Shown here in pieces: positions 26,216-35,927 of a stretch of DNA of 50,491 nucleotides (its first letter is position 1; each line of letters starts with the position of its first letter). The translations under genes were made by a program, and so were the position numbers. Source of the DNA: Bradyrhizobium sp. URHD0069 (GTDB lineage Bacteria > Pseudomonadota > Alphaproteobacteria > Rhizobiales > Xanthobacteraceae); assembly GCF_000701345.1 (NCBI RefSeq), contig NZ_JNIJ01000047.1:1-50491 (forward strand), written 5' to 3'. The notes beneath the pieces are model-generated. The model was not told the DNA's origin and did not search any database. It saw nothing but the letters and a program-made list of their open reading frames with translations.

Positions 26216-27847
26216 TCACACGAACCGGCTCTGCACCACCGCGGCCTGAACGAATGACGCGAACAGCGGGTGCGGTTCGAAGGGGCGTGATTTCAGTTCG
26301 GGGTGGAATTGCACCCCGATGAACCACGGATGGTCCTCATATTCGACGATCTCCGGCAGCACGCCGTCAGGGGACAGACCTGAAAATCGCAAGCCGTGCT
26401 GCTCCAGCCGGTCCTTGTAGGCGGTGTTGACCTCGTAGCGGTGGCGGTGCCGCTCCGAGATCTCGGTGGCGCCGCCATAGACTTTCGATACCCGGCTGCC
26501 GCGCTTGAGCACCGCGGGATAGGCACCAAGACGCATGGTGCCGCCGAGGTCGCCGGCCTTCGAGCGCTTCTCCAACTCGTTGCCGCGCAGCCACTCCGTC
26601 ATCAGGCCAACCAACGGTTCGGACGTCGGGCCGAACTCCGTCGAATTCGCCTCCTCGATGCCGACGAGGTTGCGCGCCGCCTCGATCACCGCCATCTGCA
26701 TCCCAAAGCAGATGCCGAAATACGGCACGTCGCGCTCGCGTGCGAACCGCGCCGCGCGGATCTTGCCCTCGGCACCGCGCTGGCCGAAGCCGCCGGGCAC
26801 CAGGATGCCGTTGACGTGTTCGAGAAACGGCGCGGGGTCCTCGTTCTCGAACACCTCGCTCTCGATCCAGTCGAGATTGACCTTCACCTTGTTGGCGATG
26901 CCGCCGTGCGACAAGGCTTCAATCAGCGATTTATAGGCGTCCTTCATCCCGGTGTATTTGCCGACGATGGCAATGGTCACCGCGCCTTCGGGATTGTGAA
27001 TCCGCTCGTTGATGACGTGCCAACTCTGCAGCGCCGGCACAATCTTCGGCACGATGCCGAACGCATCCAGCACCTCGTCGTCGAGGCCGGCGGCGTGATA
27101 GGCCTCGGGCACGGCATAGATGTTGTCGACGTCGCGCGCCTCGATCACGGCACTTTCGCGCACGTTGCAAAACAGCCCGAGCTTGCGCCGCTCTTCCTTG
27201 GGGATCGGCCGGTCGGTGCGGCACAACAGGATATCCGGCTGGATGCCGATCGAGCGCAGTTCCTTGACCGAATGCTGGGTCGGCTTTGTCTTGAGTTCGC
27301 CGGCGCTGGGGATAAAGGGCAACAGCGTCAGATGAATGTAGATGGCGTGATCGCGCGGCAGATCGTTCTTGATCTGGCGGATCGCCTCGAAGAACGGCAG
27401 GCCCTCGATATCGCCGACGGTGCCGCCGATCTCGCACAGCACGAAGTCGAACTCGTCATTGCTGTCGAGGATGAAATCCTTGATCGCGTTGGTGACATGC
27501 GGGATCACCTGGATCGTGGCGCCGAGATAATCGCCGCGCCGTTCCTTGGTCAGGATGTCCTGATAGATGCGCCCGGTGGTGATGTTGTCGGCCTTGGTGG
27601 CGGGACGTCCGGTGAAGCGCTCGTAGTGGCCGAGGTCGAGGTCGGTCTCGGCGCCGTCGTCGGTCACGAACACTTCGCCGTGCTGATAGGGCGACATCGT
27701 TCCAGGATCGAGATTGAGATAGGGATCGAGCTTGCGCAGCCGAACCTTGTAGCCACGCGCCTGCAACAGCGCGCCGAGCGCCGCTGAAGCCAGACCTTTT
27801 CCGAGCGAGGAAACCACGCCGCCGGTGATGAAAATATACCGCGCCAT
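26216..27847 (-). CDS. pyrG: CTP synthase
   Basis: Makes CTP from UTP, ATP and glutamine. 543 residues from ATG 27847 (MARYIFITGGVVSSLGKGL). N-terminal amidoligase domain (~1-266) with the GGVVSSLGKG P-loop, ISPYQHGEVFVTDDGAETDLDLGHYERF and CEIGGTVGDIE; C-terminal class I glutaminase with the nucleophile in YFGICFGMQ and the His/Glu pair in GVQFHPELKSRP. Full length, no lesions. Its 3' end lies 33 bases before the HU remnant. Confidence 0.98.
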   Translation of the reverse strand: MARYIFITGGVVSSLGKGLASAALGALLQARGYKVRLRKLDPYLNLDPGTMSPYQHGEVFVTDDGAETDLDLGHYERFTGRPATKADNITTGRIYQDILTKERRGDYLGATIQVIPHVTNAIKDFILDSNDEFDFVLCEIGGTVGDIEGLPFFEAIRQIKNDLPRDHAIYIHLTLLPFIPSAGELKTKPTQHSVKELRSIGIQPDILLCRTDRPIPKEERRKLGLFCNVRESAVIEARDVDNIYAVPEAYHAAGLDDEVLDAFGIVPKIVPALQSWHVINERIHNPEGAVTIAIVGKYTGMKDAYKSLIEALSHGGIANKVKVNLDWIESEVFENEDPAPFLEHVNGILVPGGFGQRGAEGKIRAARFARERDVPYFGICFGMQMAVIEAARNLVGIEEANSTEFGPTSEPLVGLMTEWLRGNELEKRSKAGDLGGTMRLGAYPAVLKRGSRVSKVYGGATEISERHRHRYEVNTAYKDRLEQHGLRFSGLSPDGVLPEIVEYEDHPWFIGVQFHPELKSRPFEPHPLFASFVQAAVVQSRFV

Positions 27848-28014
27848 GGGACTCAACCTTTAAGGCTACCGGCCCGATTCGCCAAAACGAATCGCGCGCC
27901 GCAGCGAACATTCTGCCGGGCTGTGGGTGACGTAAAAATTAAAGCGTTCTCAGCGTGTTGATCGGGACTTCTGGTGCAGGGTGCTAGATGCCGGTCCTGC
28001 ATGGCCACCCTGCT

Positions 28015-28410
28015 CTATTGCGAACGCGGCGCCTGCGGGCCCGATGGCGCCGGCTGGTTCTGCTGCCGCTCGTCCGATTTCTTGAGCGAATCCAGAATGC
28101 CGCCGCCGGACGGCGGGGATACCGGCGTTGCCGGTCCCGCCGGCTGTGATTGCGAGGCTGGATTGCCGTCGATGACCGAACTCGGTTTGCGATCGTAGCT
28201 TGCGAGCCAGGACAACAGCAGGCTCGTCAGGAAGAAGCCCACCGCAAGGACTGCCGTTGTGCGCGTCAGCAAATTAGCGGTGCCGCGGCTCGACATGAAG
28301 CCTGCACCGCCGCCGACGCCCAGACCGCCGCCTTCGGATTTCTGTAGCAGCACGGCCGCGATCAGGGTCGCGACGATCATGAGGTGAATGACGATAACGA
28401 CAGTCTGCAT
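28015..28410 (-). CDS. secG: Preprotein translocase subunit SecG
   Basis: 131 residues from ATG 28410 with GGAAGG five bases ahead. Two membrane helices (~3-22 and ~50-72) flank the conserved LLQKSEGGGLGVGGGAGFMSSRG loop; a long Pro/Ser/Gln-rich tail follows, as in other rhizobial SecG. Part of the SecYEG channel. It lies between tpiA and pyrG on the same strand, the order usual in this group. Confidence 0.95.
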   Translation of the reverse strand: MQTVVIVIHLMIVATLIAAVLLQKSEGGGLGVGGGAGFMSSRGTANLLTRTTAVLAVGFFLTSLLLSWLASYDRKPSSVIDGNPASQSQPAGPATPVSPPSGGGILDSLKKSDERQQNQPAPSGPQAPRSQ

Positions 28411-28544
28411 CTCTACCTTCCGTCGCAAGCACGCCGCATGATCCGCCGGGTCCGGCTGGGCATCGGGGCTTACGGGGTTTGAAGTCGCGGCGGTGTTACA
28501 CGATTGGACAGGGCATTGTCACCCCCGCGCCGTTCCGCCGTTAG

Positions 28545-29303
28545 TTAGGGACAACCGCGCGCAATCGCAAGGAAATCGGCCGCTTTCAGGCTGGCGCCGC
28601 CGACCAGCGCGCCATTGACGTTGGCCACCGCCATCAATTCCGCCGCGTTCGAGGGTTTCACCGAGCCGCCGTAAAGGATGCGCATTTTAGCTCCCTCGCT
28701 GCTAAACCGTGCGGTTAGGACCTCCCGGATAAACTTATGAATTTGTTCGACATTTTCGGTCGTCGGCGTAAGCCCGGTGCCGATCGCCCAGATCGGCTCA
28801 TAGGCGACCACCAGATTATCGGCTTTCGCCGCATCCGGCAGCGACGCGGTGAGCTGCCCGCGGCAGACGTCGAGGGTTTGCCCGGCATCGCGCTGGTCCC
28901 GGGTCTCGCCGATGCAGACGATGGCGGTAAGGCCGGCACGCCAGACCGCCTCGGCTTTCTGCCGCACCAGCACGTCGCTCTCGCAATGATCGGCGCGCCG
29001 CTCGGAGTGGCCGACAATGATGGCGCTGGCGCCGGCATCGGCCAGCATTTCAGCTGAAATATCGCCGGTATGGGCGCCCGACGCCTTCGGGTGACAATCC
29101 TGCGCCCCGACCGCGAGGGTCTTCGATCCCCGTGCTTTTTCCGCGAAGGCGGCAATCAGGGTGGCCGGCGGACAAACCAGCAAATCGGCTTTGGCGGCGA
29201 GACCAGGCGCGGCTGCGAGCATGGCCTCGAATTCGGCCGAGGAGGCCTTGAGGCCGTTCATTTTCCAGTTGCCGGCAATCAGCGGCCGGATGGCATCGGT
29301 CAT
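28545..29303 (-). CDS. tpiA: Triosephosphate isomerase
   Basis: Interconverts DHAP and glyceraldehyde-3-phosphate. 252 residues from ATG 29303 (MTDAIRPLIAGNWKMNG). Catalytic Lys in GNWKMNG, His in VGHSERR, Glu in VVAYEPIWAIGTGLTPT, and phosphate-binding ILYGGSVKPSNA and NGALVGGASL are all present. It heads the leftward group tpiA-secG and is divergent from ppiD. Confidence 0.98.
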   Translation of the reverse strand: MTDAIRPLIAGNWKMNGLKASSAEFEAMLAAAPGLAAKADLLVCPPATLIAAFAEKARGSKTLAVGAQDCHPKASGAHTGDISAEMLADAGASAIIVGHSERRADHCESDVLVRQKAEAVWRAGLTAIVCIGETRDQRDAGQTLDVCRGQLTASLPDAAKADNLVVAYEPIWAIGTGLTPTTENVEQIHKFIREVLTARFSSEGAKMRILYGGSVKPSNAAELMAVANVNGALVGGASLKAADFLAIARGCP

Positions 29304-29535
29304 ATCGGACTTCCCTGGAGATGTTATCTCAATCATGCGCTAGCAGAGCACGGCGACCAGTTCCAGATACCGCAGCTGCGATGCCTCCGGCCGTTAACCG
29401 CTTCAATTGGCCCTCCCCGCCAAGGTTGCGACGAGGCGGCTGCCACTTTATGATGCTTTATCAACTCGGTGACGCCCTTTTGCGGAATTCGCTTTGAGGC
29501 GCGACCCGGTTCCCTCCTGCCAACAAGTTGGACCC

Positions 29536-31434
29536 ATGCTTCGAGGAATCCGCAAGGCCTCATCAAACTGGCTCGGCAAGATCATAATGGCCGTGGTGAT
29601 GGGCGTATTGATCATCAGCTTCGGCGTCTGGGGCATTGCCGACATCTTCAAGGGCTTTGGACAATCGACGCTCGCCAAGATCGGCCACACCGAGATTTCC
29701 ACCGATCAATTCCGCCAGATCTACACCGACAGGCTGCAGCAGATCGGCCGTCAGTTCGGCCGCCCGCTGACGATGGATCAGGCGCGCGCCTTCGGCCTCG
29801 ACCGCCAGGTGCTGCAGCAGACCATCGCGGAGGCCGCGCTCGACGAACAGGCGCGGCGGCTGGGACTCGGACAATCCGACGCCGAGACGATGCGCATGAT
29901 CGTCAACGACCCCAATTTCAAAGGCGTCGGCGGCGCCTTCGATCCCGTGCGCTTCCAGGCCACGATCCGGCAATTCGGCTTCACCGAACAGCGTTACGTC
30001 GCCGACCAGCGGCGGGTGGGGCTGCGGCGTCAGATCGCCGGTACGATCTCAACCGGTCTCGAACCGCCGAAAGTGCTGATCGAGGCGCTCAGCCGTTTTC
30101 AGAACGAACAGCGTTCGATGGAATACGTCAAACTCGACGCCGCCCAGGCCGGAACGATCGATCCGCCGTCGCCGGAGACGCTGGCCAGCTATTTCGACGA
30201 TCGCAAGACTCAGTTCCGCGCGCCCGAATATCGCAAAATATCCTTTGTCGCGATTACGCCGGAAGACATCGGCAAATGGTCGGAAGTTTCCGACGAGGAT
30301 GCGAGAAAGACCTTCGAGCAGCGCCGCGACAGGTTGGGAACACCGGAGCAGCGCCAGGTCTCGCAGATCGTGTTTCCGAACGCGGAAGAAGCGATGAGCG
30401 CGCGCAACCGGATCGCGTCCGGCGTGTCATTCGAAGATCTCGCCAAAGAGCGTGGGCTCAATCCCTCCGACGTCGACCTCGGCCTGATAGCTAAATCCGC
30501 GATCATCGACCCGGCGGTCGCCAACGCGGCCTTTTCGCTGCCGTCCGGCGAGGTGAGCCAGCCGGTGCAAGGCAGGTTCGGCGTTGCCTTGGTGAAGATC
30601 GGCAAGATCGAGACCGGGGTCGAAGCTACCTATGAAAGCGTCGCCGCGAGCCTGAAGAAAGAAATTGCGACCGAGCGCGCGCGCACGAAAGTTGCAGAAC
30701 TGCGCGACAAGATGGAAGACGAGCGCGGCGGAGGCGCAAGCGTTGTCGAAGCCGCGCACAAGTTGGGACTTGCAGCCGTCACCATCGATTCGGTCGATCG
30801 TTCGGGGCGCCTTCCCAATGGGCAATTGGTCGCCAATATTCCCCGCGGCCTCGACGTGGTCTCGCAAGCCTTTAACAGCGATGTGGGCGTCGACAACGAT
30901 CCGATCCAGTTCAACGGCGGCTATGTATGGTATGACGTTCTAGGCATCACGCCCTCGCGCGAACGCAGCCTTGACGAGGTCAAGGACCAGGTCGAGGCGC
31001 GCTGGCGCGACGACCAGATCGCCAGCCGGCTGCGGACCAAGGCAACCGAGATGGTCCAAAAGATCGAACAGGGCGGCAAGCTGGCGGAGGAAGCGGCGGC
31101 AGTGGGATCCAAAGTCGAAACGGCTAGCGGATTCAGACGCGATGCCTCGCTGCCCGGCGTGCCCGCCAGCGCAATCGCGGCGGCGTTTCGTACCGCCAAG
31201 GATGGCGCAGGACAAACCGCCGGCGGCTCCAGCGAGTGGATCGTGTTCCGCGTGACGGACGTCAGCGAACCGCCGGTCGACCTTGCTTCGGATGAGATGA
31301 AGAAGTTGAAGGAGACGCTTGAGCGCGGGCTGACCGATGAACAGATCGCGCAGTACGTCACGAAGCTTGAAACGGATATCGGCACCACCATCAACCAGGC
31401 CGCCTTCGCACAGGTGACGGGCGCGAACAATTGA
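29536..31434 (+). CDS. ppiD: PpiD-like membrane-anchored peptidyl-prolyl isomerase / chaperone
   Basis: 632 residues from ATG 29536 (MLRGIRKASSNWLGKIIMAVVMG). One N-terminal membrane helix (~14-34), a SurA_N-like helical chaperone region (GHTEISTDQFRQIYTDRLQQIGRQFG... ~50-170), a parvulin domain (TPEQRQVSQIVFPNAEEAMSARNRI ... SLPSGEVSQPVQGRFGVALVKI, ~270-370), and a C-terminal helical part. Periplasmic folding factor attached to the inner membrane. It precedes trpD, as commonly seen in rhizobia, but a 199-base repeat-rich gap separates them. Confidence 0.92.
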   Translation: MLRGIRKASSNWLGKIIMAVVMGVLIISFGVWGIADIFKGFGQSTLAKIGHTEISTDQFRQIYTDRLQQIGRQFGRPLTMDQARAFGLDRQVLQQTIAEAALDEQARRLGLGQSDAETMRMIVNDPNFKGVGGAFDPVRFQATIRQFGFTEQRYVADQRRVGLRRQIAGTISTGLEPPKVLIEALSRFQNEQRSMEYVKLDAAQAGTIDPPSPETLASYFDDRKTQFRAPEYRKISFVAITPEDIGKWSEVSDEDARKTFEQRRDRLGTPEQRQVSQIVFPNAEEAMSARNRIASGVSFEDLAKERGLNPSDVDLGLIAKSAIIDPAVANAAFSLPSGEVSQPVQGRFGVALVKIGKIETGVEATYESVAASLKKEIATERARTKVAELRDKMEDERGGGASVVEAAHKLGLAAVTIDSVDRSGRLPNGQLVANIPRGLDVVSQAFNSDVGVDNDPIQFNGGYVWYDVLGITPSRERSLDEVKDQVEARWRDDQIASRLRTKATEMVQKIEQGGKLAEEAAAVGSKVETASGFRRDASLPGVPASAIAAAFRTAKDGAGQTAGGSSEWIVFRVTDVSEPPVDLASDEMKKLKETLERGLTDEQIAQYVTKLETDIGTTINQAAFAQVTGANN

Positions 31435-31470
31435 GCATGGCCGGGTCTTGGCATTCCCAGCATCCCTGCG

Positions 31471-31620
31471 TAACGGCTTCGCCGTTATCGCTGGAGGAGC
31501 GGCCTCTTGGCCGCGGCTCGAAGGATGTGACATCCTCATGGTTCGAGACGGCGCCGCACCAGGTTTACGCAGGCTGGGTACACTGGCCTGCGTGCGCCTC
31601 CCCACTATGAGGCCTCGATT
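31471..31620. repeat. Palindromic dispersed repeat between ppiD and trpD
   Basis: TAACGGC-TTC-GCCGTTA (31471-31487) is a perfect hairpin. It is followed by GGCTCGAAGGATG...CATCCTCATGGTTCGAG and a right part ending CTCCCCACTATGAGG, the wording of a repeat often seen between Bradyrhizobium genes (recalled). The first hairpin lacks a T-run, so it is not a standard terminator. Confidence 0.6.
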
Positions 31621-31633
31621 CTGAAAGCATGCG

Positions 31634-32647
31634 ATGGACGACCTGAAATCTATCATTGGAAAAGTCGCCACCGGCGCAACCCTGTCGCGCGACGAGGCGG
31701 CATCCGCCTTCGACAGCATGATGTCCGGCGAGGCAACGCCCTCCCAGATGGGCGGATTGCTGATGGCGCTTCGTGTCCGCGGCGAAACCGTCGACGAGAT
31801 CACCGGCGCGGTATCAGCGATGCGCGCCAAGATGGTGCGGGTCAAGGCGCCCACTGATGCCGTCGACGTGGTCGGCACCGGCGGCGACGGCTCCGGCTCG
31901 GTCAACGTCTCGACCTGCGCCTCCTTCATCGTCGCGGGCGCCGGCGTCCCCGTCGCCAAGCATGGCAATCGCGCGCTGTCGTCGCGTTCGGGCGCCGCCG
32001 ACGTGCTGTCTTCGCTCGGGGTCAAGATCGACATCAAGCCCGAGCATGTCGGGCGCTGTGTCACTGAAGCCGGCATCGGCTTCATGTTCGCGCCATCGCA
32101 CCATCCCGCGATGAAGAATGTCGGCCCGACCCGCGTCGAATTGGCAACGCGCACGATCTTCAATCTGCTTGGACCGCTCTCCAATCCAGCCGGGGTCAAA
32201 CGGCAAATGGTCGGCGTATTTTCCAGGCAATGGGTGCAGCCGCTGGCGCAGGTGCTCAAAAACCTCGGCGCCGAAGCCGTCTGGGTGGTGCACGGCTCCG
32301 ACGGCCTCGATGAGATCACCTTGACCGGCCCGACCTTCGTCGCGGCGCTCGAGAACGGCCATATCCGCACCTTTGAGGTGACGCCGGAGGAAGCCGGCTT
32401 GAGCCGGGTCGGCGGCGAGGCGCTGAAGGGCGGTGACGCCCATACCAACGCGATCGCGCTGCAAAGCGTGCTCGACGGCATGCCGAGCCCTTTTCGCGAT
32501 GTTGCATTGCTGAACGCCGCGGCGGCGCTGGTCGTTGCCGGCCGCGTCAAGAACCTGAAGGAAGGCGTGGCGCTCGGCACGAAATCGCTCGACAGCGGCG
32601 CGGCGGCAGCGCGGCTGAAGCGTCTGATCGCGGTTTCCAATAGCTGA
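31634..32647 (+). CDS. trpD: Anthranilate phosphoribosyltransferase
   Basis: Transfers phosphoribose from PRPP to anthranilate. 337 residues. The PRPP loop is VVGTGGDGSGSVNVST; KHGNRALSSRSGAADVLSSLG and the RVELATRTIFNLLGPLSNPA segment follow. The start follows a weak GAAAG. It is 15 bases before trpC. No trpE or trpG gene is near; rhizobia usually carry a fused trpEG elsewhere. Confidence 0.97.
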   Translation: MDDLKSIIGKVATGATLSRDEAASAFDSMMSGEATPSQMGGLLMALRVRGETVDEITGAVSAMRAKMVRVKAPTDAVDVVGTGGDGSGSVNVSTCASFIVAGAGVPVAKHGNRALSSRSGAADVLSSLGVKIDIKPEHVGRCVTEAGIGFMFAPSHHPAMKNVGPTRVELATRTIFNLLGPLSNPAGVKRQMVGVFSRQWVQPLAQVLKNLGAEAVWVVHGSDGLDEITLTGPTFVAALENGHIRTFEVTPEEAGLSRVGGEALKGGDAHTNAIALQSVLDGMPSPFRDVALLNAAAALVVAGRVKNLKEGVALGTKSLDSGAAAARLKRLIAVSNS

Positions 32648-32662
32648 GCAGAGGGCGTCGCG

Positions 32663-33484
32663 ATGTCCGATATCCTGACCAAGATCGAGGCCTACAAGCG
32701 CGAGGAAATCGCCGCCGCCAAACGCACGCATCCGCTTTCGAGCCTCGAAGCGCTGGCGAGGGCTGCGCCGGCGCCGCGCGGTTTTGTCCGCGCCATCCGC
32801 GAAAAGCTTGCCCAGGGCCAATACGCGCTGATTGCCGAAGTGAAGAAGGCGTCGCCGTCCAAGGGGCTCATTCGCGCCGATTTCGATCCGCCGGCACTTG
32901 CCAAGGCCTATGAAGCCGGCGGGGCAGCGTGTCTCTCGGTGCTGACGGATACGCCATCGTTTCAGGGCCACCTCGATTTCATGGTGGCGGCCCGCGCCGC
33001 CACCGCATTGCCGGTGCTGCGCAAGGATTTCATGTACGACACCTATCAGGTGGTCGAGGCCCGCGCCCACGGCGCCGATTGTATCCTGATCATCATGGCC
33101 GCACTGGATGACGGCGCGGCCCGGGATATCGAGGACGCAGCCCTTGCCAATGGCATGGATGTCCTGATCGAAATCCACGAACGCGCCGAGCTCGATCGGG
33201 CGCTAAAACTTCGCTCGCCGATGATCGGCGTCAACAACCGCAATTTGCGCACCTTCGAGACCACGCTTGCGACCAGCGAGGCACTGGCGCCGCTGATACC
33301 CGGGGATCGCCTGATGGTCGGCGAAAGCGGTATCTTTGCGCCTGCTGATCTCGCACGATTGGCGCGTGTGGGCATATCGACATTCCTGGTCGGCGAAAGC
33401 CTGATGCGGCAGGCGGACGTGGCGGCGGCGACCCGGGCGCTGCTTGCGCGGGACGATGCGCCGCGCGCGCCGGGAACGCGCTAA
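32663..33484 (+). CDS. trpC: Indole-3-glycerol phosphate synthase
   Basis: Closes the indole ring in tryptophan synthesis. 273 residues, single TIM barrel, not fused to TrpF. Motifs: IAEVKKASPSKGLIR (catalytic Lys), VLTDTPSFQGHLDFM, LRKDFMYDTYQVVEARAHGADCILIIMA, GVNNRNLRTFE, and GESGIFAPADLARL. GAGGG seven bases before the ATG. Followed by moaC after three bases. Confidence 0.97.
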   Translation: MSDILTKIEAYKREEIAAAKRTHPLSSLEALARAAPAPRGFVRAIREKLAQGQYALIAEVKKASPSKGLIRADFDPPALAKAYEAGGAACLSVLTDTPSFQGHLDFMVAARAATALPVLRKDFMYDTYQVVEARAHGADCILIIMAALDDGAARDIEDAALANGMDVLIEIHERAELDRALKLRSPMIGVNNRNLRTFETTLATSEALAPLIPGDRLMVGESGIFAPADLARLARVGISTFLVGESLMRQADVAAATRALLARDDAPRAPGTR

Positions 33485-33487
33485 CCC

Positions 33488-33985
33488 ATGGCGCGCAAAT
33501 CTTCGGAAGACAAACCCGCCCTCACCCACATCGACGCCAAGGGCGAAGCGCGGATGGTCGATGTGTCCGCCAAGCCCGCGACCGAACGCATAGCGGTCGC
33601 GGAAGGCCGCGTCGTCATGAGCAGGGCGACCCTTGATCTGATAGTGAGCGGCAATGCCAAAAAGGGCGATGTGCTCGGCACCGCGCGCGTCGCCGGCATC
33701 ATGGCGGCGAAGCGCACCTCGGATCTGATCCCACTCTGTCATCCGCTGGCCCTGTCGAAAGTCACGCTCGACATTGCGCCCGACAAGAAACTGCCGGGCT
33801 GCGTCGTCAGCGCTACCGTGAAGGTCACCGGCCCGACCGGCGTCGAGATGGAAGCGCTGACCGCAGTGTCGGTCGCGTGTCTGACGATCTACGACATGAT
33901 CAAGGCGGTGGAGCGCGGCGTTCGCATCGAAGGCATTCATCTGGTCGAGAAAAAGGGCGGCAAGTCCGGCCACTATCGCGCCTGA
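33488..33985 (+). CDS. moaC: Cyclic pyranopterin monophosphate synthase accessory protein
   Basis: Second step of molybdenum cofactor synthesis, forming cPMP from the MoaA product. 165 residues. Motifs: THIDAKGEARMVDVSAKP, MAAKRTSDLIPLCHPLALSKV, GPTGVEMEALTAVSVACLTIYDMIKA, and the lysines of the KKGGKSGHY tail. It is in a tight unit with trpC. In related genomes moeA follows directly (recalled); here a ~4.1 kb block lies between. Confidence 0.97.
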   Translation: MARKSSEDKPALTHIDAKGEARMVDVSAKPATERIAVAEGRVVMSRATLDLIVSGNAKKGDVLGTARVAGIMAAKRTSDLIPLCHPLALSKVTLDIAPDKKLPGCVVSATVKVTGPTGVEMEALTAVSVACLTIYDMIKAVERGVRIEGIHLVEKKGGKSGHYRA

Positions 33986-34106
33986 AGATTCGACCCATCA
34001 CACATTGGCCCTCACGGCGGAGTGATCGGCGACAATGGAAGCGCGCATCGGCTTTGGTGTTATTCTTCAGGTGACTTCAGCGCGTGAACCAGAGCGGAGA
34101 GACGCA

Positions 34107-34388
34107 ATGTCGACTTTCAAGCTTCTTGGCGCGGTGGCTATTCTGTCAACCGCGATCGCAACGCCGGTGCCGGCGCAGCCGGTGGTCTCCGAGCCGGGTT
34201 ATTGCGCACAGTTCTATCCGAACGCGAATTGCCAGAATAAGGGGCCAGGCAATCCCTACACCGATCCCTATTACCGACGCGGACCGGTGCTAAATGGCGG
34301 AGCGTGGGCAAGCGATGAAACGGTCGGAGTAGCTAGGAAGAAGGCCCGGACACACCGGTCCGAGCCCCCGGCGAGGCGCATGCAGTAA
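34107..34388 (+). CDS. Small secreted protein, unknown function
   Basis: 93 residues from ATG 34107, with GGAGAG six bases upstream; a longer frame from 34035 would destroy the signal peptide. MSTFKLLGAVAILSTAIATPVPAQP is a Sec signal with cleavage after PAQ. The mature part is rich in Pro/Tyr/Asn with two Cys (GYCAQFYPNANCQNKG) and a basic tail. Not recognised as a named family. It opens the block that separates moaC from moeA. Confidence 0.65.
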   Translation: MSTFKLLGAVAILSTAIATPVPAQPVVSEPGYCAQFYPNANCQNKGPGNPYTDPYYRRGPVLNGGAWASDETVGVARKKARTHRSEPPARRMQ

Positions 34389-34592
34389 CGACAACGAGAT
34401 GATCTAGCCCGCACTGCGATGACGTTCGCGATAGGCGGGGGTTTTCATCCGGTTGCCGCACAACGTGGACATGCACCACCGCCGCTTCGGAGATCACGCG
34501 ACTGTTCTTCTCGCCGCGTGATGCATCTGTGGCCAGGGCTCGAAGCCCAATGCGCAAGCGTCGGCGAATTCCAAACACCGCGAAGGATTAGT

Positions 34593-35927
34593 CTAGTTCG
34601 GGATCGCCGTCTTGGTAGGCGACCGGACATCCGCATTGACGGTGACGCCGCGCAGCAGGTTGTAGGCCGCGCCAAGCGCCTTGTCGTCCTTCTCCGCGGG
34701 CGGAACGTAGGATTGCGAACCCGTCTGCTCCGCACCTTCGGCCGAGAGATGGCCGCGCATCGACGCCTCGCCCTTCAATTCGGTGCGTCCCTTCAACTCA
34801 TCAGGCACAGTCTGCAACACCTCGATGTCCGGCTTGATGCCCTGCGCCTGGATGGAATGGCCGGACGGCGTGAAATAGCGCGCCGTCGTGAGTGCCAGTG
34901 CCCCGTTTCCGGAACCGAGCGGGATGATTGTCTGCACTGAGCCCTTGCCGAACGAGCGGGTGCCGATCAGGATCACGCGCTTGTGATCGTGCAACGCACC
35001 GGCCACGATTTCCGAAGCGGATGCTGATCCGCCGTTGATCAAGACGACAATCGGCTTGCCGTTGGTGAGATCCCCGCCCCGCGCGGTATAGCGACGAGTT
35101 TCTTCAGGCGTGCGGCCTCGCGTCGAGACCACCTCGCCGCGCGTCATGAAGGTACCCGACACCGACACCGCCTGGTCGAGCAATCCACCCGGATTGTTGC
35201 GCAGATCGACCACGTAACCAGCCAGCTTCTCCGGCGGTATCTGTTTCGATATGTCGCCGATCGCTTTTCTCAAGGCGGCGGTGGTCTGCTCGCTGAACGA
35301 GGTAATCCGGATGTAGCCGATGTCGCCGCCGTCAGTACGGTAGGTGACCGGGCGCACGCGAATGATTTCGCGCACGATCGCAACATCGATCGGTTGTTCG
35401 ACGCCCTTACGCGTGATCTTGAGGCGGGCTTTGCTGTTGACCGCTCCCTTCATCTTGTCCACGGCCTGCTCAAGGGTAAGTCCCTGAACCGCGTCGTCGT
35501 CGATTTGAGTGATCAGGTCGCCTGACATGATGCCGGCCTTCGCAGCGGGCGTGTCATCGATCGGCGCGACGACCTTGATCAGACCGTTCTCCATCATCAC
35601 CTCGATACCGAGGCCACCGAACTCACCATGGGTCGTTTCCTGCATCTCGCGCCAGGCTTTGGCATTCATGTACCGCGAATGAGGGTCAAGCGCGGTGACC
35701 ATCCCTTCGATCGCACCTTCGACCAGCTTGGTGTCGTCAGGTTTTTCGACGTAGTCCGTCCTTATCCGCTCGAACACCTCGCCAAACAAATTCAGCTGCG
35801 AATAGGTATCGGTACCGACCGCAGCGTTGGCTACCGCGATCCCTTGGCCGCCCTGCGAACCCGTGATGAGAAGAGCGAGGCAGGTACCTGCCGCCGCGCC
35901 GAGGAAAAACAGGAAACTTTTACGCAT
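34593..35927 (-). CDS. ctpA: C-terminal processing peptidase (S41, CtpA-like)
   Basis: 444 residues from ATG 35927 (MRKSFLFFLGAAAGTCLALLITGS); the longer frame from 36020 lacks support. N-terminal signal/anchor, a PDZ domain (GLGIEVMMENGLIKVVAPIDDTPAAKAGIMSGDLITQIDD), then the S41 protease domain with the serine in NGGSASASEIVAG and the lysine in TRSFGKGSVQT. Periplasmic Ser/Lys protease acting on C-terminal tails. It is the only minus-strand gene between tpiA and comEC. The usual rhizobial neighbours (rlmH, an M23 peptidase) are absent. Confidence 0.95.
   Translation of the reverse strand: MRKSFLFFLGAAAGTCLALLITGSQGGQGIAVANAAVGTDTYSQLNLFGEVFERIRTDYVEKPDDTKLVEGAIEGMVTALDPHSRYMNAKAWREMQETTHGEFGGLGIEVMMENGLIKVVAPIDDTPAAKAGIMSGDLITQIDDDAVQGLTLEQAVDKMKGAVNSKARLKITRKGVEQPIDVAIVREIIRVRPVTYRTDGGDIGYIRITSFSEQTTAALRKAIGDISKQIPPEKLAGYVVDLRNNPGGLLDQAVSVSGTFMTRGEVVSTRGRTPEETRRYTARGGDLTNGKPIVVLINGGSASASEIVAGALHDHKRVILIGTRSFGKGSVQTIIPLGSGNGALALTTARYFTPSGHSIQAQGIKPDIEVLQTVPDELKGRTELKGEASMRGHLSAEGAEQTGSQSYVPPAEKDDKALGAAYNLLRGVTVNADVRSPTKTAIPN

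Noticed and set aside
26396..27787. 463-codon plus-strand frame
   Set aside because: Antisense of pyrG, which is intact.
31471..31487. TAACGGC-TTC-GCCGTTA hairpin as a terminator of ppiD
   Set aside because: No T-run follows, and it is part of a larger dispersed palindrome.
30940..32682. 580-codon minus-strand frame
   Set aside because: Covers trpD and the end of ppiD in antisense; both plus-strand genes have full motifs.
31814..33178. 454-codon minus-strand frame
   Set aside because: Antisense of trpD/trpC; His/Arg/Asp-rich shadow composition.
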